This document shows, piece after piece, positions 50,894 through 58,458 of a stretch of DNA of 64,000 nucleotides (within the stretch, counting starts at the first letter, position 1; every line of letters starts with the position of its first letter). The stretch lies in assembly GCF_022842145.1 (NCBI RefSeq), contig NZ_JALHQD010000002.1, positions 372,001 to 436,000 on the forward strand, written 5' to 3'. Under the pieces are notes generated by a model, which did not search any database, was not told the DNA's origin, and saw nothing but the letters and a program-made list of their open reading frames with translations. This DNA comes from Tabrizicola sp. (lineage in GTDB: Bacteria; Pseudomonadota; Alphaproteobacteria; Rhodobacterales; Rhodobacteraceae). The translations under genes were made by a program, and so were the position numbers.

Positions 50894-51994
50894 ATGACCA
50901 CAGCCACAATCCCCGTCGGACAACGCGACTACAGTCTGGTCGGTGCCGACAGCCGCCGCGCCGTCGAGATCGGACTGGCATCGGCGGAATGGTATCATTC
51001 CCAGGTGCCACGTGCCGTGATGAAAGACCTGATGAAGCGCACCGACGGCCCGGCTATCCGCGATACGATCCTGTGGTTTGCGCTGCTGATCGGCGGGGCG
51101 TGGGGGGGCATATACTTCTGGGGCACCTGGGCAGCCGTGCCGTTCTTCATCGTTTACGGCGTGATCTATGGGTCATCTTGCGACAGCCGCTGGCATGAAT
51201 GCGGCCATGGCACAGCCTTCAAGACCGCCTGGATGAACGATGTCATCTACCAGATCGCAAGCTTCATGGTGATCCGCAATCCCGTCACCTGGCGCTGGAG
51301 CCATGCCCGCCACCACACCGATACCTACATCGTCGGTCGCGACGCCGAAATCGCCTGGATGCGTCCGCCGAGGACCCTGATGAACTTCCTCGCCTTTTTC
51401 GATGTCATCGGCTCGTTCAAGTCGTTGCAGATCCTTCTCCGCAACGCTTCGGGAAGGCTTTCGCCGGATGAAAAGGACTTCATTCCGCAAAGCGAATGGG
51501 GCAGGACCGTCTTTGCCGCCCGCGTCCATATGGCCATCTATGCTGCAACCGTGGTCACGGCCCTCTGGATGCAGTCATGGCTGCCCCTGTTCCTGATCGG
51601 CTTTCCGCGCATCTACGGCTGCTGGCACATGGTGATGTGCGGGCACCTGCAGCATGCGGGGCTTGCGGAGAACGTGCTGGATCACCGGCTGAATTCGCGC
51701 ACCGTCTACATGAACCCGATCAGCCGCTACATCTACTGGAACATGAACTACCACATCGAACATCACATGTTCCCGATGGTGCCCTATCACGCACTTCCGC
51801 GCCTGCACGCGTTGATCAAGGACGATCTGCCGCCGCCCAACCCCTCGATCCTGGATGGCTACCGCGAGATCCTGGCCTCTCTGCGCCAGCAGAAGATCGA
51901 CCCAGAATACTATTTGCGCAAGGAACTGCCCCCCACGGCCCGGCCCTACCGCGAAGAGTTTCACAACCTCGACATCGCCCGTCCTGGGACCTGA
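50894..51994 (+). CDS. MocD-like di-iron membrane oxygenase (fatty acid desaturase family)
   Basis: A 366-residue protein with about four membrane helices and the three histidine boxes of the desaturase/hydroxylase family: HECGH at 101-105, HARHH at 137-141 and HIEHH at 287-291. An extra HLQHAG lies near 251. The combination with a small Rieske ferredoxin two genes away recalls MocD/MocE of rhizopine catabolism in rhizobia, where a hydrocarbon-oxygenase-like protein is thought to remove an O-methyl group. So the role here is probably oxygenation of the imported compound, not lipid desaturation. This is inference from family and context. Confidence 0.85.
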   Translation: MTTATIPVGQRDYSLVGADSRRAVEIGLASAEWYHSQVPRAVMKDLMKRTDGPAIRDTILWFALLIGGAWGGIYFWGTWAAVPFFIVYGVIYGSSCDSRWHECGHGTAFKTAWMNDVIYQIASFMVIRNPVTWRWSHARHHTDTYIVGRDAEIAWMRPPRTLMNFLAFFDVIGSFKSLQILLRNASGRLSPDEKDFIPQSEWGRTVFAARVHMAIYAATVVTALWMQSWLPLFLIGFPRIYGCWHMVMCGHLQHAGLAENVLDHRLNSRTVYMNPISRYIYWNMNYHIEHHMFPMVPYHALPRLHALIKDDLPPPNPSILDGYREILASLRQQKIDPEYYLRKELPPTARPYREEFHNLDIARPGT

Positions 51995-52005
51995 AGGAGA
52001 CTGCC

Positions 52006-52806
52006 ATGACCCGGACCAAACCCACCATCGCCGATCTTCGGGCCCGCAAGGGCAAAGGACAGTTGACCATGCTGCGCGTGATGTCGCTGGAGGAGGCGGC
52101 GGCCGCCGAAGACGCGGGCATCGACATCGTCTCGGTGCCTGCCGAAATCGTCACCCATCCGCGCTACCGCGAAGTGGCGCCGACCCTGTTTTCGATGACC
52201 GGCCAGACCCATCTGGAGGCGGGGACGCGCGACGATTATCTGCGTTGGGCCTGCAAGGTAATGCTGGCGGGGGCGGACGCGGTCTATTGCTCGGGCGGGC
52301 TTGGCACGGTGGAACATGTGGCGCGGGAACATATCCCCGTGGTCGGCCATGTCGGTCTGGTGCCCAGCCGCGCCACCTGGACCGGTGGCATGAAGGCGGT
52401 GGCCAAAACCGCGCAGGATGCCATGGCCCTGCTGGATGAAGTGCGCGCCTATGAGGCGGCGGGGGCCTTTGCGGTCGAGATCGAGGTTGTCCCCGTCGAA
52501 GTCGCCAGCGAAATCAGCCGAAGGGTCGGCATCCTCTTGTGGTCGATGGGGGCGGGCCCGGGCTGCGATGCGCAATACCTGTTCGCAGAAGACATTCTGG
52601 GTACCAACCGCGGCCACATGCCCCGGCATTCGAAAGTCTATCGCAACTTTGCCGAGGAATATGACCGCCTGCAGGCCGAACGGGTGGCGGCGTTTCGAGA
52701 ATTCATCGCCGATGTCGCCTCGTCGGCCTATCCCGAAGACAAGCACGTCGTCAAAATGTTACCGGAGGAACTGTCAGCGTTCAAAGCCGCCATTCCCGCG
52801 GACTAA
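52006..52806 (+). CDS. PanB-like (KPHMT/PEP-mutase superfamily) protein of unknown activity
   Basis: A 266-residue TIM-barrel protein. VVGHVGLVPSRATWTGG, EIEVVPVEVASEIS and the CDAQYLFAEDILG segment match ketopantoate hydroxymethyltransferase. The positions that bind Mg in PanB differ: the VGDS motif is VPAEI, the ADLPF aspartate is missing, and KIEGG is YCSGG. The catalytic-type Glu in EIEVVP is kept. It may therefore be a lyase or aldolase on another small acid, such as the keto-acid from the dehydratase. GAAGGAGA precedes ATG 52006. Confidence 0.82.
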   Translation: MTRTKPTIADLRARKGKGQLTMLRVMSLEEAAAAEDAGIDIVSVPAEIVTHPRYREVAPTLFSMTGQTHLEAGTRDDYLRWACKVMLAGADAVYCSGGLGTVEHVAREHIPVVGHVGLVPSRATWTGGMKAVAKTAQDAMALLDEVRAYEAAGAFAVEIEVVPVEVASEISRRVGILLWSMGAGPGCDAQYLFAEDILGTNRGHMPRHSKVYRNFAEEYDRLQAERVAAFREFIADVASSAYPEDKHVVKMLPEELSAFKAAIPAD

Positions 52807-52834
52807 ACCGACGAAAGGACAGGAGAGAAGCACC

Positions 52835-53149
52835 ATGCCGGAATGGATTCGCGCCTGCGCGGAAACCGATATCGAGCGCGAAGATCTGATCCGCTTTGAC
52901 CACGCCGGATCTACCTATGCCATCTATCACGCACCCGACGGCCAGTTCTATGCCACCGCAGGCCGCTGCACCCATGAGGACGTGCATCTCTGTGACGGGC
53001 TGGTAATGGGACATCTGATCGAATGCCCGAAACACAACGGCCAATTCGACTATCGCACGGGCGAGGCAAAGCGTGCCCCCGTCTGCGTCAATCTGCGGAC
53101 ATTTCCCGTGAAGGCTAAGGATGGCTTGGTGTTCATCGATGTAGATTGA
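52835..53149 (+). CDS. MocE-like Rieske [2Fe-2S] ferredoxin
   Basis: A 104-residue soluble ferredoxin. The cluster ligands are Cys 45 and His 47 in CTHEDVHLC and Cys 64 and His 67 in CPKHNGQF, the classical Rieske pair. Length fits small ferredoxins that feed oxygenases. Its natural partner is the MocD-like membrane oxygenase. AGGAGAG precedes ATG 52835. No ferredoxin reductase gene is in the window. Confidence 0.9.
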   Translation: MPEWIRACAETDIEREDLIRFDHAGSTYAIYHAPDGQFYATAGRCTHEDVHLCDGLVMGHLIECPKHNGQFDYRTGEAKRAPVCVNLRTFPVKAKDGLVFIDVD

Positions 53150-53439
53150 GGCTCCACCCTGGCGGCAAGTCAGTGACCTGGTCGGACCCATGCGAGGACG
53201 AGCGGCGCTCTTTTTGGTCATGCCGACGACGACAGGGTGTTTCGGCTGCATTTGAATGTCCTTCAGGGGCGGGATGCAGACGCTCGCTGTTTGTACGAAG
53301 TTCAGCGCGGCAACCGCAAAAGCTGCCCCTTGGTTCAGGAAGTGATGGGAAGGCCGGCGTCTAGGGGCGCGAACCTCGCCGGCGGAATAGAGTTTGGCAT
53401 GTAGCCCCTTGGCCTCTATCGTCGCCCGATATCCATTTC
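53150..53439. other. 290-bp gap without a gene
   Basis: I see no convincing coding frame, hairpin terminator or repeat. It separates the MocE-like gene from the regulator. Low coding bias suggests a junction or decayed sequence. Confidence 0.5.
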
Positions 53440-54969
53440 TTGGGCGTTGCAGTGATTGATCCCGTTCAACCCCACATTGAGCTACTGCGTAGCTTGCGCA
53501 GGCTCAGGATCGACGGTTCTGAACAGGTTATCGGCGCGCGGGCCTTCGACGTGCTGGCCTATCTTGACGCGCATTCCGGCCGGGTGGTGACCAAGGCGGA
53601 ACTCTTGGAGCATGTCTGGGCCGATCTTAACGTCGAGGAAAGCAACCTCACGGTCCAGATCGCCACGCTGCGCAAGCTGATCGGCGCGCGGGCCATCGCG
53701 ACGGTGCCGGGTGTCGGGTATCAGTTGACCCTGGCGGCCACCTCTCCGGCAGATCCGGAAAAGGCCTTGCCGCTGCCGGACAAGCCCTCGCTCGCGGTGC
53801 TTCCCTTCGCCAACCTCACGGGCGATGCGGGCAAGGACTATCTGGTGGATGGGATCGTCTCTGACCTGATCGGGACGCTGTCCCGCATTCCTACGGTTTT
53901 TGTGATCGGAGCGAACACCAGCTTCACCTTCAAGGGCCGCAGCGTCGATCTGGCCGAGGTCGGTCGGCAACTGGGTGTGCGGTACATTCTGGAGGGCGGC
54001 ATTCAGGTCGCCGGCGATCGACTGAGGATCAACACACAGCTTGTCGACGCTGCGGCCGGACACACGATCTGGAGTCAGCGTTTCGATGGCGCTCTGGACG
54101 AGATCTTCGCGTTGCAGGATCAAGTGAGCGCACAAATAGCCGCCGTGATCGAGCCCAACCTGATCCTTGCCGAACAGCGGCACGCCAGCTCCAAACCGAC
54201 GACCGACCTCATGGCCTATGACCTGTGCCAGCAGGCCGCTATGTTGGCGCATCGGGTCGCGTACATGGAGTCGTTCACCAAGGCGAAAGCGTTGTTGGAG
54301 CGTGCGATCGCGCTTGATCCGGACTATGCGCAAGCAAAGGCATTGATGTGTCGCTTGTATTTGGTCGCCTACGGGGCCCGCTTCATCAGTATCGACGAGG
54401 CCCGCACAGCGCTGCCGCTGGCCGAGGAGATACTGGAGTCGTCACCGGCCGATCCACTCGTCCTGACATATGCCGGACATTTGATCGGCTATGTCGGCGG
54501 TCAGTCCGTGCGTGCGGCAGGCCTGCTGCGACAGGCCCTTGGATTCCATCCCAATTCCAGCTTCGTGCTGATATCTTCAGGCTATGTCCACACCTACGCC
54601 GAAGAGCTGGACATCGCTGCTGATCATTTTCGCCGAGCGATCCGACTGGACCCGCTGGCGCCGAACACTGGCCATGCCTACGTCGGACTGGGACTTGCCC
54701 TGCTGATGGCTGGGCAAGTGGATGCGGCGATTTCCACACTTGAGCAGGCGCTGACGCAGGTCCCGGAAATGGGGACGCTGCACCAGTTCCTTACCGTTGC
54801 CTATTGGTCCGCTGGTCGCAAGGAGGAGGCCGCTCGCCATTGCTCGATTCTGATGCAGAAAGTCCCGGACCTGACGATCTCGGGACTGCTGAATGACATG
54901 CCGCAGCGATTGCCAAGCTTCCGCGTCCTGGTCGAAGCGGCGTTGCGCGGGCTGGGAGTTCCGGAATGA
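53440..54969 (+). CDS. CadC/OmpR-type winged-helix regulator with TolB-like and TPR domains
   Basis: A 509-residue protein. Residues about 1-100 are an OmpR-type DNA-binding domain (GARAFDVLAYLDAHSGRVVTK; LLEHVWADLNVEES; TLRKLIGARAIATVPGVGY). Residues 118-255 have the TolB-like block seen in adenylate-cyclase-related regulators (PSLAVLPFANLTGD; YILEGGIQVAGDRLRINTQLVDA; QVSAQIAAVIEP). The rest is TPR-like helices to the end (ALLERAIALDPDYAQAKAL; AISTLEQALTQVPEMG). No membrane helix is seen. The start is uncertain (TTG 53440 or GTG 53452). Its target is unknown; the catabolic operon or the remnant beside it are candidates. Confidence 0.82.
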   Translation: MGVAVIDPVQPHIELLRSLRRLRIDGSEQVIGARAFDVLAYLDAHSGRVVTKAELLEHVWADLNVEESNLTVQIATLRKLIGARAIATVPGVGYQLTLAATSPADPEKALPLPDKPSLAVLPFANLTGDAGKDYLVDGIVSDLIGTLSRIPTVFVIGANTSFTFKGRSVDLAEVGRQLGVRYILEGGIQVAGDRLRINTQLVDAAAGHTIWSQRFDGALDEIFALQDQVSAQIAAVIEPNLILAEQRHASSKPTTDLMAYDLCQQAAMLAHRVAYMESFTKAKALLERAIALDPDYAQAKALMCRLYLVAYGARFISIDEARTALPLAEEILESSPADPLVLTYAGHLIGYVGGQSVRAAGLLRQALGFHPNSSFVLISSGYVHTYAEELDIAADHFRRAIRLDPLAPNTGHAYVGLGLALLMAGQVDAAISTLEQALTQVPEMGTLHQFLTVAYWSAGRKEEAARHCSILMQKVPDLTISGLLNDMPQRLPSFRVLVEAALRGLGVPE

Positions 54970-55291
54970 CCGCGCCCCCTGCACAGTCGGTCGTCATCCT
55001 GCCCGCCGGGCGCGCGGTGCGGATCGATGGCGAGACCGGGGAGATCGGCGCGCGGGCCTTTGACGTGCTGTACTATCTCGACGCGCCATCCGGCCGGGTG
55101 GTGACCAAGGTGGAACTGCTGGAGCATGTCTGGGCCTGCACAAGCTGATCGGAGCGCGGACCATCGTCGACGGTGCCGAGTGTCGCCTTATCAATTGACG
55201 CTTTCCGCCGAAGCTCAGGCAGATCCGGCAAAGGCCCCGCCATTGCCGGACAAGCCGTCGCTCGCGGTACAGCCTTTTGCCAACCTGACAA
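54966..55291 (+). pseudogene. Decayed tandem duplicate of the winged-helix regulator
   Basis: ATG 54966 overlaps the stop of the intact regulator. The frame gives 60 residues almost the same as its DNA-binding domain (GARAFDVLYYLDAPSGRVVTK; LLEHVWA) and then stops. Compared with the intact copy, 46 bases are missing between GTCTGGGCC and TGCACAAGCTG, which shifts the frame. The homology goes on in another frame through KLIGA and on to PDKPSLAV and FANLT, and then is lost near 55291. It is a relic of a tandem duplication. Confidence 0.8.
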
Positions 55292-55352
55292 GGTGCCCGA
55301 TGACCATCGCAGGATGGGGGCTTGTCTGCGCGGCATCGGCATACCGGAGTGA

Positions 55353-55586
55353 TCAGCGCCGCTGTAAAAGCCGGTCCACAGTACGGCGCGCCTCTTCGCG
55401 GCGGGCCTGTGCAGCCAGGATTTCCTCGGGCGCGCGGCGCATGGCTCTGCGTTCGGCATTCCGCGCGGTGGCTTGGGCCAGAGCGCCGCAAGCGGTCCGA
55501 AACAGGGTGATCAGCCATGTGAAAGCCGCGGCGATTTTTCCGGTGCTGTCGGCCGATTGCGAATGGCTGATGGGAAGGTCTGTCAT
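55353..55586 (-). CDS. Small protein of unknown function
   Basis: A 77-residue protein with a GGAGG site just before ATG 55586. It has a hydrophobic stretch near 18-40 (KIAAAFTWLITLFRTACGALA) and a basic, charged C-terminal half (ERRAMRRAPEEILAAQARREEARRTVDRLLQRR in two helical runs). It looks like a membrane-associated small protein with an amphipathic tail. I do not recognise the family. Confidence 0.5.
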   Translation of the reverse strand: MTDLPISHSQSADSTGKIAAAFTWLITLFRTACGALAQATARNAERRAMRRAPEEILAAQARREEARRTVDRLLQRR

Positions 55587-55993
55587 GGTCTGTTCCTCCG
55601 GTCCTGGTTGACCAGACAAACCTGTCAGACGAGGGCCATCATCGTCCTGAAGCGGTCCGAATTCTTCCGAAATGCATTCCGAAAAGTTCCAATTCCAGTG
55701 TCGGCTGCAAAGTGGTTATAGCTATCTCGCGATCACTTTGGCTTCGCAAGGAAGAGCCCAAAGCAGGATTAGAGCGGGAGCTGCAACCGCTACAGCGAGT
55801 CCGCGCCCAGAGTGCCGGGGCTGGAACAACTGCTCTCGGGGCGCATCGAATTGTCTGCGAGGAACAAAGGCTGAGCAAGCACAGCTTGTCGCACTACGTT
55901 TGCTTCAGCCGCATTGATTTTGATGGGTTTTTGGAGCGTCGAGCAGCCTCAACCGCCAAAAACGCAATACAAATCACACATTAGGTTTCCTGA
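55587..55993. other. 407-bp gap next to tRNA-Tyr, lower GC, no recognisable gene
   Basis: This stretch has lower GC than its neighbours and short open frames on both strands that match nothing I know. A short direct repeat (TTCCGAA twice near 55665-55685) and a near-palindrome CTGGTTGACCAG near 55602 are visible. It abuts the 3' end of the tRNA gene, a typical junction for integrated elements. Confidence 0.5.
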
Positions 55994-56077
55994 TGGTGGG
56001 CGATCCTGGAATCGAACCAGGCATGAGTCGCCTCGGCGGAGTTACAGTCCGCTGCCACACCTTGTAGCATATCGCCC
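55994..56077 (-). tRNA. tRNA-Tyr (anticodon GTA)
   Basis: Acceptor GGGCGAT pairs with ATCGCCC, followed by discriminator A and an encoded CCA. The anticodon stem GCGGA/TCCGC encloses the loop CTGTAAC with anticodon GTA. A class II variable arm (GAG-GCGA-CTC) is present, as expected for bacterial tRNA-Tyr. The T arm is CCTGG-TTCGATT-CCAGG. The 3' end points into the accessory region at lower coordinates, so it is a candidate integration site. Confidence 0.96.
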
Positions 56078-56208
56078 ACTGAGGCGTCGTGTACTCAAGG
56101 GCACCGGAGGCGTCAAGGGCGGATCAGCGGCGGCGGGGCCAAGATTTCGGCTTGCATCGGGCGCGGTCCGCAGGTCAAGGTCCGGGCCTGATTTCTGGGG
56201 GTTTTCGG

Positions 56209-57003
56209 ATGGCAGCGGGCGGAAAGAAGCCAGCCTGGGTGGTTGACAAAGAGCGCGGCGAGCGGCGCGAGGCGCGGGAGACCGTGTGGCTTTTCGGCCT
56301 GCACGCGGTGCGGGATGCGCTGGCGAACCCCAATCGCGAAAAGCTGCGGCTGGTGGTCACCAAGAACGCGCTGGACAAGCTGGAAGAGGCGGTCGCAGCC
56401 TCGGGCATGGCGCCCGAAGTGGTCGAGCCGCGCCATTTCAACGTGCCGATTGACGAAGGCTCGGTCCACCAGGGCGCGGCGGTCGAGGTCCGGCCCCTGA
56501 ACTGGGGCAAGTTCACCGATGTCTGCGCAGCCGGAGAAGGCCTGCCGCTGGTGGTTCTGCTGGACCGCGTGACGGACCCGCACAACGTGGGTGCCATCCT
56601 GCGGTCTGCCGAGGTCTTTGGCGCGCGCGCCGTGATCGCCCCCAAGCACCATTCGGCGCCCGAGACGGGGGCGCTTGCGAAGACCGCCAGCGGGGCGCTG
56701 GAACGGCAACCCTATCTGAAGGTGACGAACCTGTCCGAGGCGATGCAGGCGTTGAAGGACATGGGGTTCACCCTGATCGGGCTGGACGGCGAGGCAGAGC
56801 TTGCGCTGGACAAGGCTGTGGCGGACGTGAACGGTCGGCCGATCGCGCTGGTCCTGGGTGCCGAAGGTCCGGGACTGCGGGAAAAGACCCGCGAGACCTG
56901 CGATGTGCTGGCGCGCATTCCCTTTACGGGCGTGTTCGGCAGCCTGAACGTGTCGAACGCCGCTGCGGTTTCGCTTTATGCCGCGACAAGGGGCGTCGCT
57001 TGA
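56209..57003 (+). CDS. rlmB: 23S rRNA 2'-O-methyltransferase RlmB (SpoU/TrmH family)
   Basis: A 264-residue SPOUT methyltransferase. Motif 1 is DRVTDPHNVGAILRSAEVFGA, motif 2 is IALVLGAEGPGLREKT and motif 3 is PFTGVFGSLNVSNAAAVSLY. The N-terminal L30e-like domain includes VWLFGLHAVRDAL. It methylates a guanosine in 23S rRNA using SAM. The ribosome site before ATG 56209 is weak. It is divergent from tRNA-Tyr. Confidence 0.93.
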   Translation: MAAGGKKPAWVVDKERGERREARETVWLFGLHAVRDALANPNREKLRLVVTKNALDKLEEAVAASGMAPEVVEPRHFNVPIDEGSVHQGAAVEVRPLNWGKFTDVCAAGEGLPLVVLLDRVTDPHNVGAILRSAEVFGARAVIAPKHHSAPETGALAKTASGALERQPYLKVTNLSEAMQALKDMGFTLIGLDGEAELALDKAVADVNGRPIALVLGAEGPGLREKTRETCDVLARIPFTGVFGSLNVSNAAAVSLYAATRGVA

Positions 57004-57112
57004 TCACGACTCTGCGACGGGTCTTCAATCCTGCGTCCTGCTTCCTAAATGAATGTGTAGAGGCACGGGACCGGAACCCCGTACTCTCTTCACTGTCCCT
57101 CGTTCCGCGACT

Positions 57113-57150
57113 TGGCGCCTGAGGTTATCCTTGGGCGCCATTTTCTTTTC
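57113..57150 (+). terminator. Intrinsic terminator directly before the CoA-binding gene ribosome site
   Basis: TGGCGCC pairs with GGCGCCA, with AGG/CCT pairing in the loop, followed by TTTTCTTTT. The GGAGG of the next gene starts one base after the T-run. There is little room for a promoter in between, so it may act as an attenuator in a leader from about 57004, as well as ending rlmB. Confidence 0.8.
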
Positions 57151-57159
57151 GGAGGTCCC

Positions 57160-57573
57160 ATGACAAGCACCAGCGATGCCGAAATCCGTGACATCCTGTC
57201 TTCAGTGAAGACCATTGCCCTGGTGGGCTGGTCGGCGAAGCCGGACCGTCCCAGCCACCGGGTGGCAGACTACCTGAAGCGCAAGGGCTATCGGGTGATC
57301 CCGGTCAATCCGGGCCAGGCGGGGCAGGAGGCGCTGGGCGAGACGGTGGTGGCGACGCTGGCCGAGGCGGGGCCGGTCGATATGGTCGACATCTTTCGCC
57401 GCAGCGAGGAAGCCGGGCCCGTGGCGGATGAGGCGGTGCGACTGGGCGCGAAGGTGGTCTGGATGCAGATCGGCGTGGTGGACGAGGCGGCCGCATCCCG
57501 GGCGCGGGGGGCGGGCGTGAAGGTCGTGATGAACCGCTGCCCGGCAATCGAGATCCCACGCCTGGGGCTTTAA
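57160..57573 (+). CDS. CoA-binding domain protein (YccU-like)
   Basis: A 137-residue Rossmann-fold protein: TIALVGWSAKPDRPSHRVADYL, then VIPVNPGQ, DIFRRSEEAGPVADEA and VVWMQIGVVDEAAASRA, with the MNRCPAIEI end. This is the stand-alone CoA-binding protein family; function not established. ATG 57160 has GGAGG upstream. Its stop overlaps the stop of the remnant on the other strand. Confidence 0.88.
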   Translation: MTSTSDAEIRDILSSVKTIALVGWSAKPDRPSHRVADYLKRKGYRVIPVNPGQAGQEALGETVVATLAEAGPVDMVDIFRRSEEAGPVADEAVRLGAKVVWMQIGVVDEAAASRARGAGVKVVMNRCPAIEIPRLGL

Positions 57574-57715
57574 GCCGCCGCCCGGCTCAGGTAGGGCCGG
57601 AAGAACAGGTAAAGTCCCGACAGCATCATCAGTGCCAAAGGTGCCAGCGGCAGCGCGCGCCAGACCTTAACAACCGGGTGGGCAGGTCCTTCTTGATCCG
57701 GATGCTTTCGGTCAT
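57570..57715 (-). pseudogene. Wrecked AHSA1/SRPBCC-type gene after the ArsR regulator
   Basis: ATG 57715 overlaps the ArsR stop as ATGA. The first 14 codons (MTESIRIKKDLPT) look like the start of an AHSA1/SRPBCC protein, the usual partner of this kind of ArsR regulator. A one-base shift near the CCCACCCGG run then moves the continuation (VVKVWRALPL) to another frame, which ends after a hydrophobic stretch (ALMMLSGLYLFFRPYL). The body of about 120 residues expected for the family is missing. Confidence 0.6.
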
Positions 57716-58038
57716 TGGTCCATCCGTTTCAGCGTGTCTTCCAGCGTGGCCAGCCGGTCATCCCAGAAGGCGCGGTAGAAGGTCATCCAGTCGAACAGCG
57801 GAGCAAGCGCCCGGGGTTCCGTGCGGTAGCGGGTCTGCCGTCCCTCGGCCCGTCCCGAGACGAGGCCCGCATCCTTGAGGATGGTCAGGTGCTTCGAGAC
57901 GGCAGGCTGCGAGACGCCTGCGGCCTGCGTCAGGCTGGCGACATTCGTCTCCCCCACCCGCATGAGATGTTCAAGGAGCCCCCGGCGGGTGGGATCGGAA
58001 AGGGCGTGGAAAAGGCTGTCTTGTGCGGTCCAATTCAT
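57712..58038 (-). CDS. ArsR family transcriptional regulator
   Basis: A 108-residue winged-helix protein (FHALSDPTRRGLLEHLM; SLTQAAGVSQPAVSKHLTILKDAGLV; EGRQTRYRTEPRALAPLFDWMTFY). It lacks the ELCVCDL metal site of arsenic sensors and fits the group coupled to AHSA1 proteins. ATG 58038 is chosen because it fits the family start. Its partner gene appears destroyed, so its present target may only be itself. Confidence 0.9.
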   Translation of the reverse strand: MNWTAQDSLFHALSDPTRRGLLEHLMRVGETNVASLTQAAGVSQPAVSKHLTILKDAGLVSGRAEGRQTRYRTEPRALAPLFDWMTFYRAFWDDRLATLEDTLKRMDQ

Positions 58039-58145
58039 CACCGTGTGGCTATGAATAACGCACCCTTTGGTGATGGGTTTGTCAACGGGGCGACCCAAAA
58101 TCCTTGAGCAAGGATTTTGACAAATTTCTTGCTAAAGAAATTTGA

Positions 58146-58451
58146 TCAGCGCCCGGCTTTCTCGGCGATGCCCGATGTGCCCTCACGGCGTTCGAGTTCC
58201 TGAAGGACCTCCTCCAGCGTCACGTCGCGGGCGGTCAGCATGACGAGGAGATGGTAAAGCACATCGGCCGCTTCGGAGGTCAGCCGCGCGCGGTCGCCCT
58301 TGACCGCCTCGATAATGGCCTCGACGGCCTCTTCCCCGAACTTCTCGGCGCATTTCTCTGGTCCCTTGGACAAAAGCTTGGCGGTCCAGGAGGTTTCCGG
58401 ATCGGCGCCCTTGCGGGAGGCGATCGTGGCGGCGAGTTTTTCCAGGCTCAT
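58146..58451 (-). CDS. hisE: Phosphoribosyl-ATP pyrophosphatase
   Basis: A 101-residue enzyme for the second step of histidine synthesis. WTAKLLSKGPEKCAEKFGEEAVEAIIEAVKGD (split here by the conserved Glu residues) and EAADVLYHLLVML are the MazG-like metal-binding blocks. It starts seven bases after hisF and they are co-transcribed. Start ATG 58451 is chosen for family length. Confidence 0.95.
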   Translation of the reverse strand: MSLEKLAATIASRKGADPETSWTAKLLSKGPEKCAEKFGEEAVEAIIEAVKGDRARLTSEAADVLYHLLVMLTARDVTLEEVLQELERREGTSGIAEKAGR

Positions 58452-58458
58452 GGCAACC

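Noticed and set aside
55994-56005. Similarity of the tRNA-Tyr 3' end (GGTGGGCGATCC) to the intergenic palindrome
   Set aside because: Twelve shared bases in GC-rich DNA are weak evidence; the palindrome continues differently, so I do not claim a tRNA origin.
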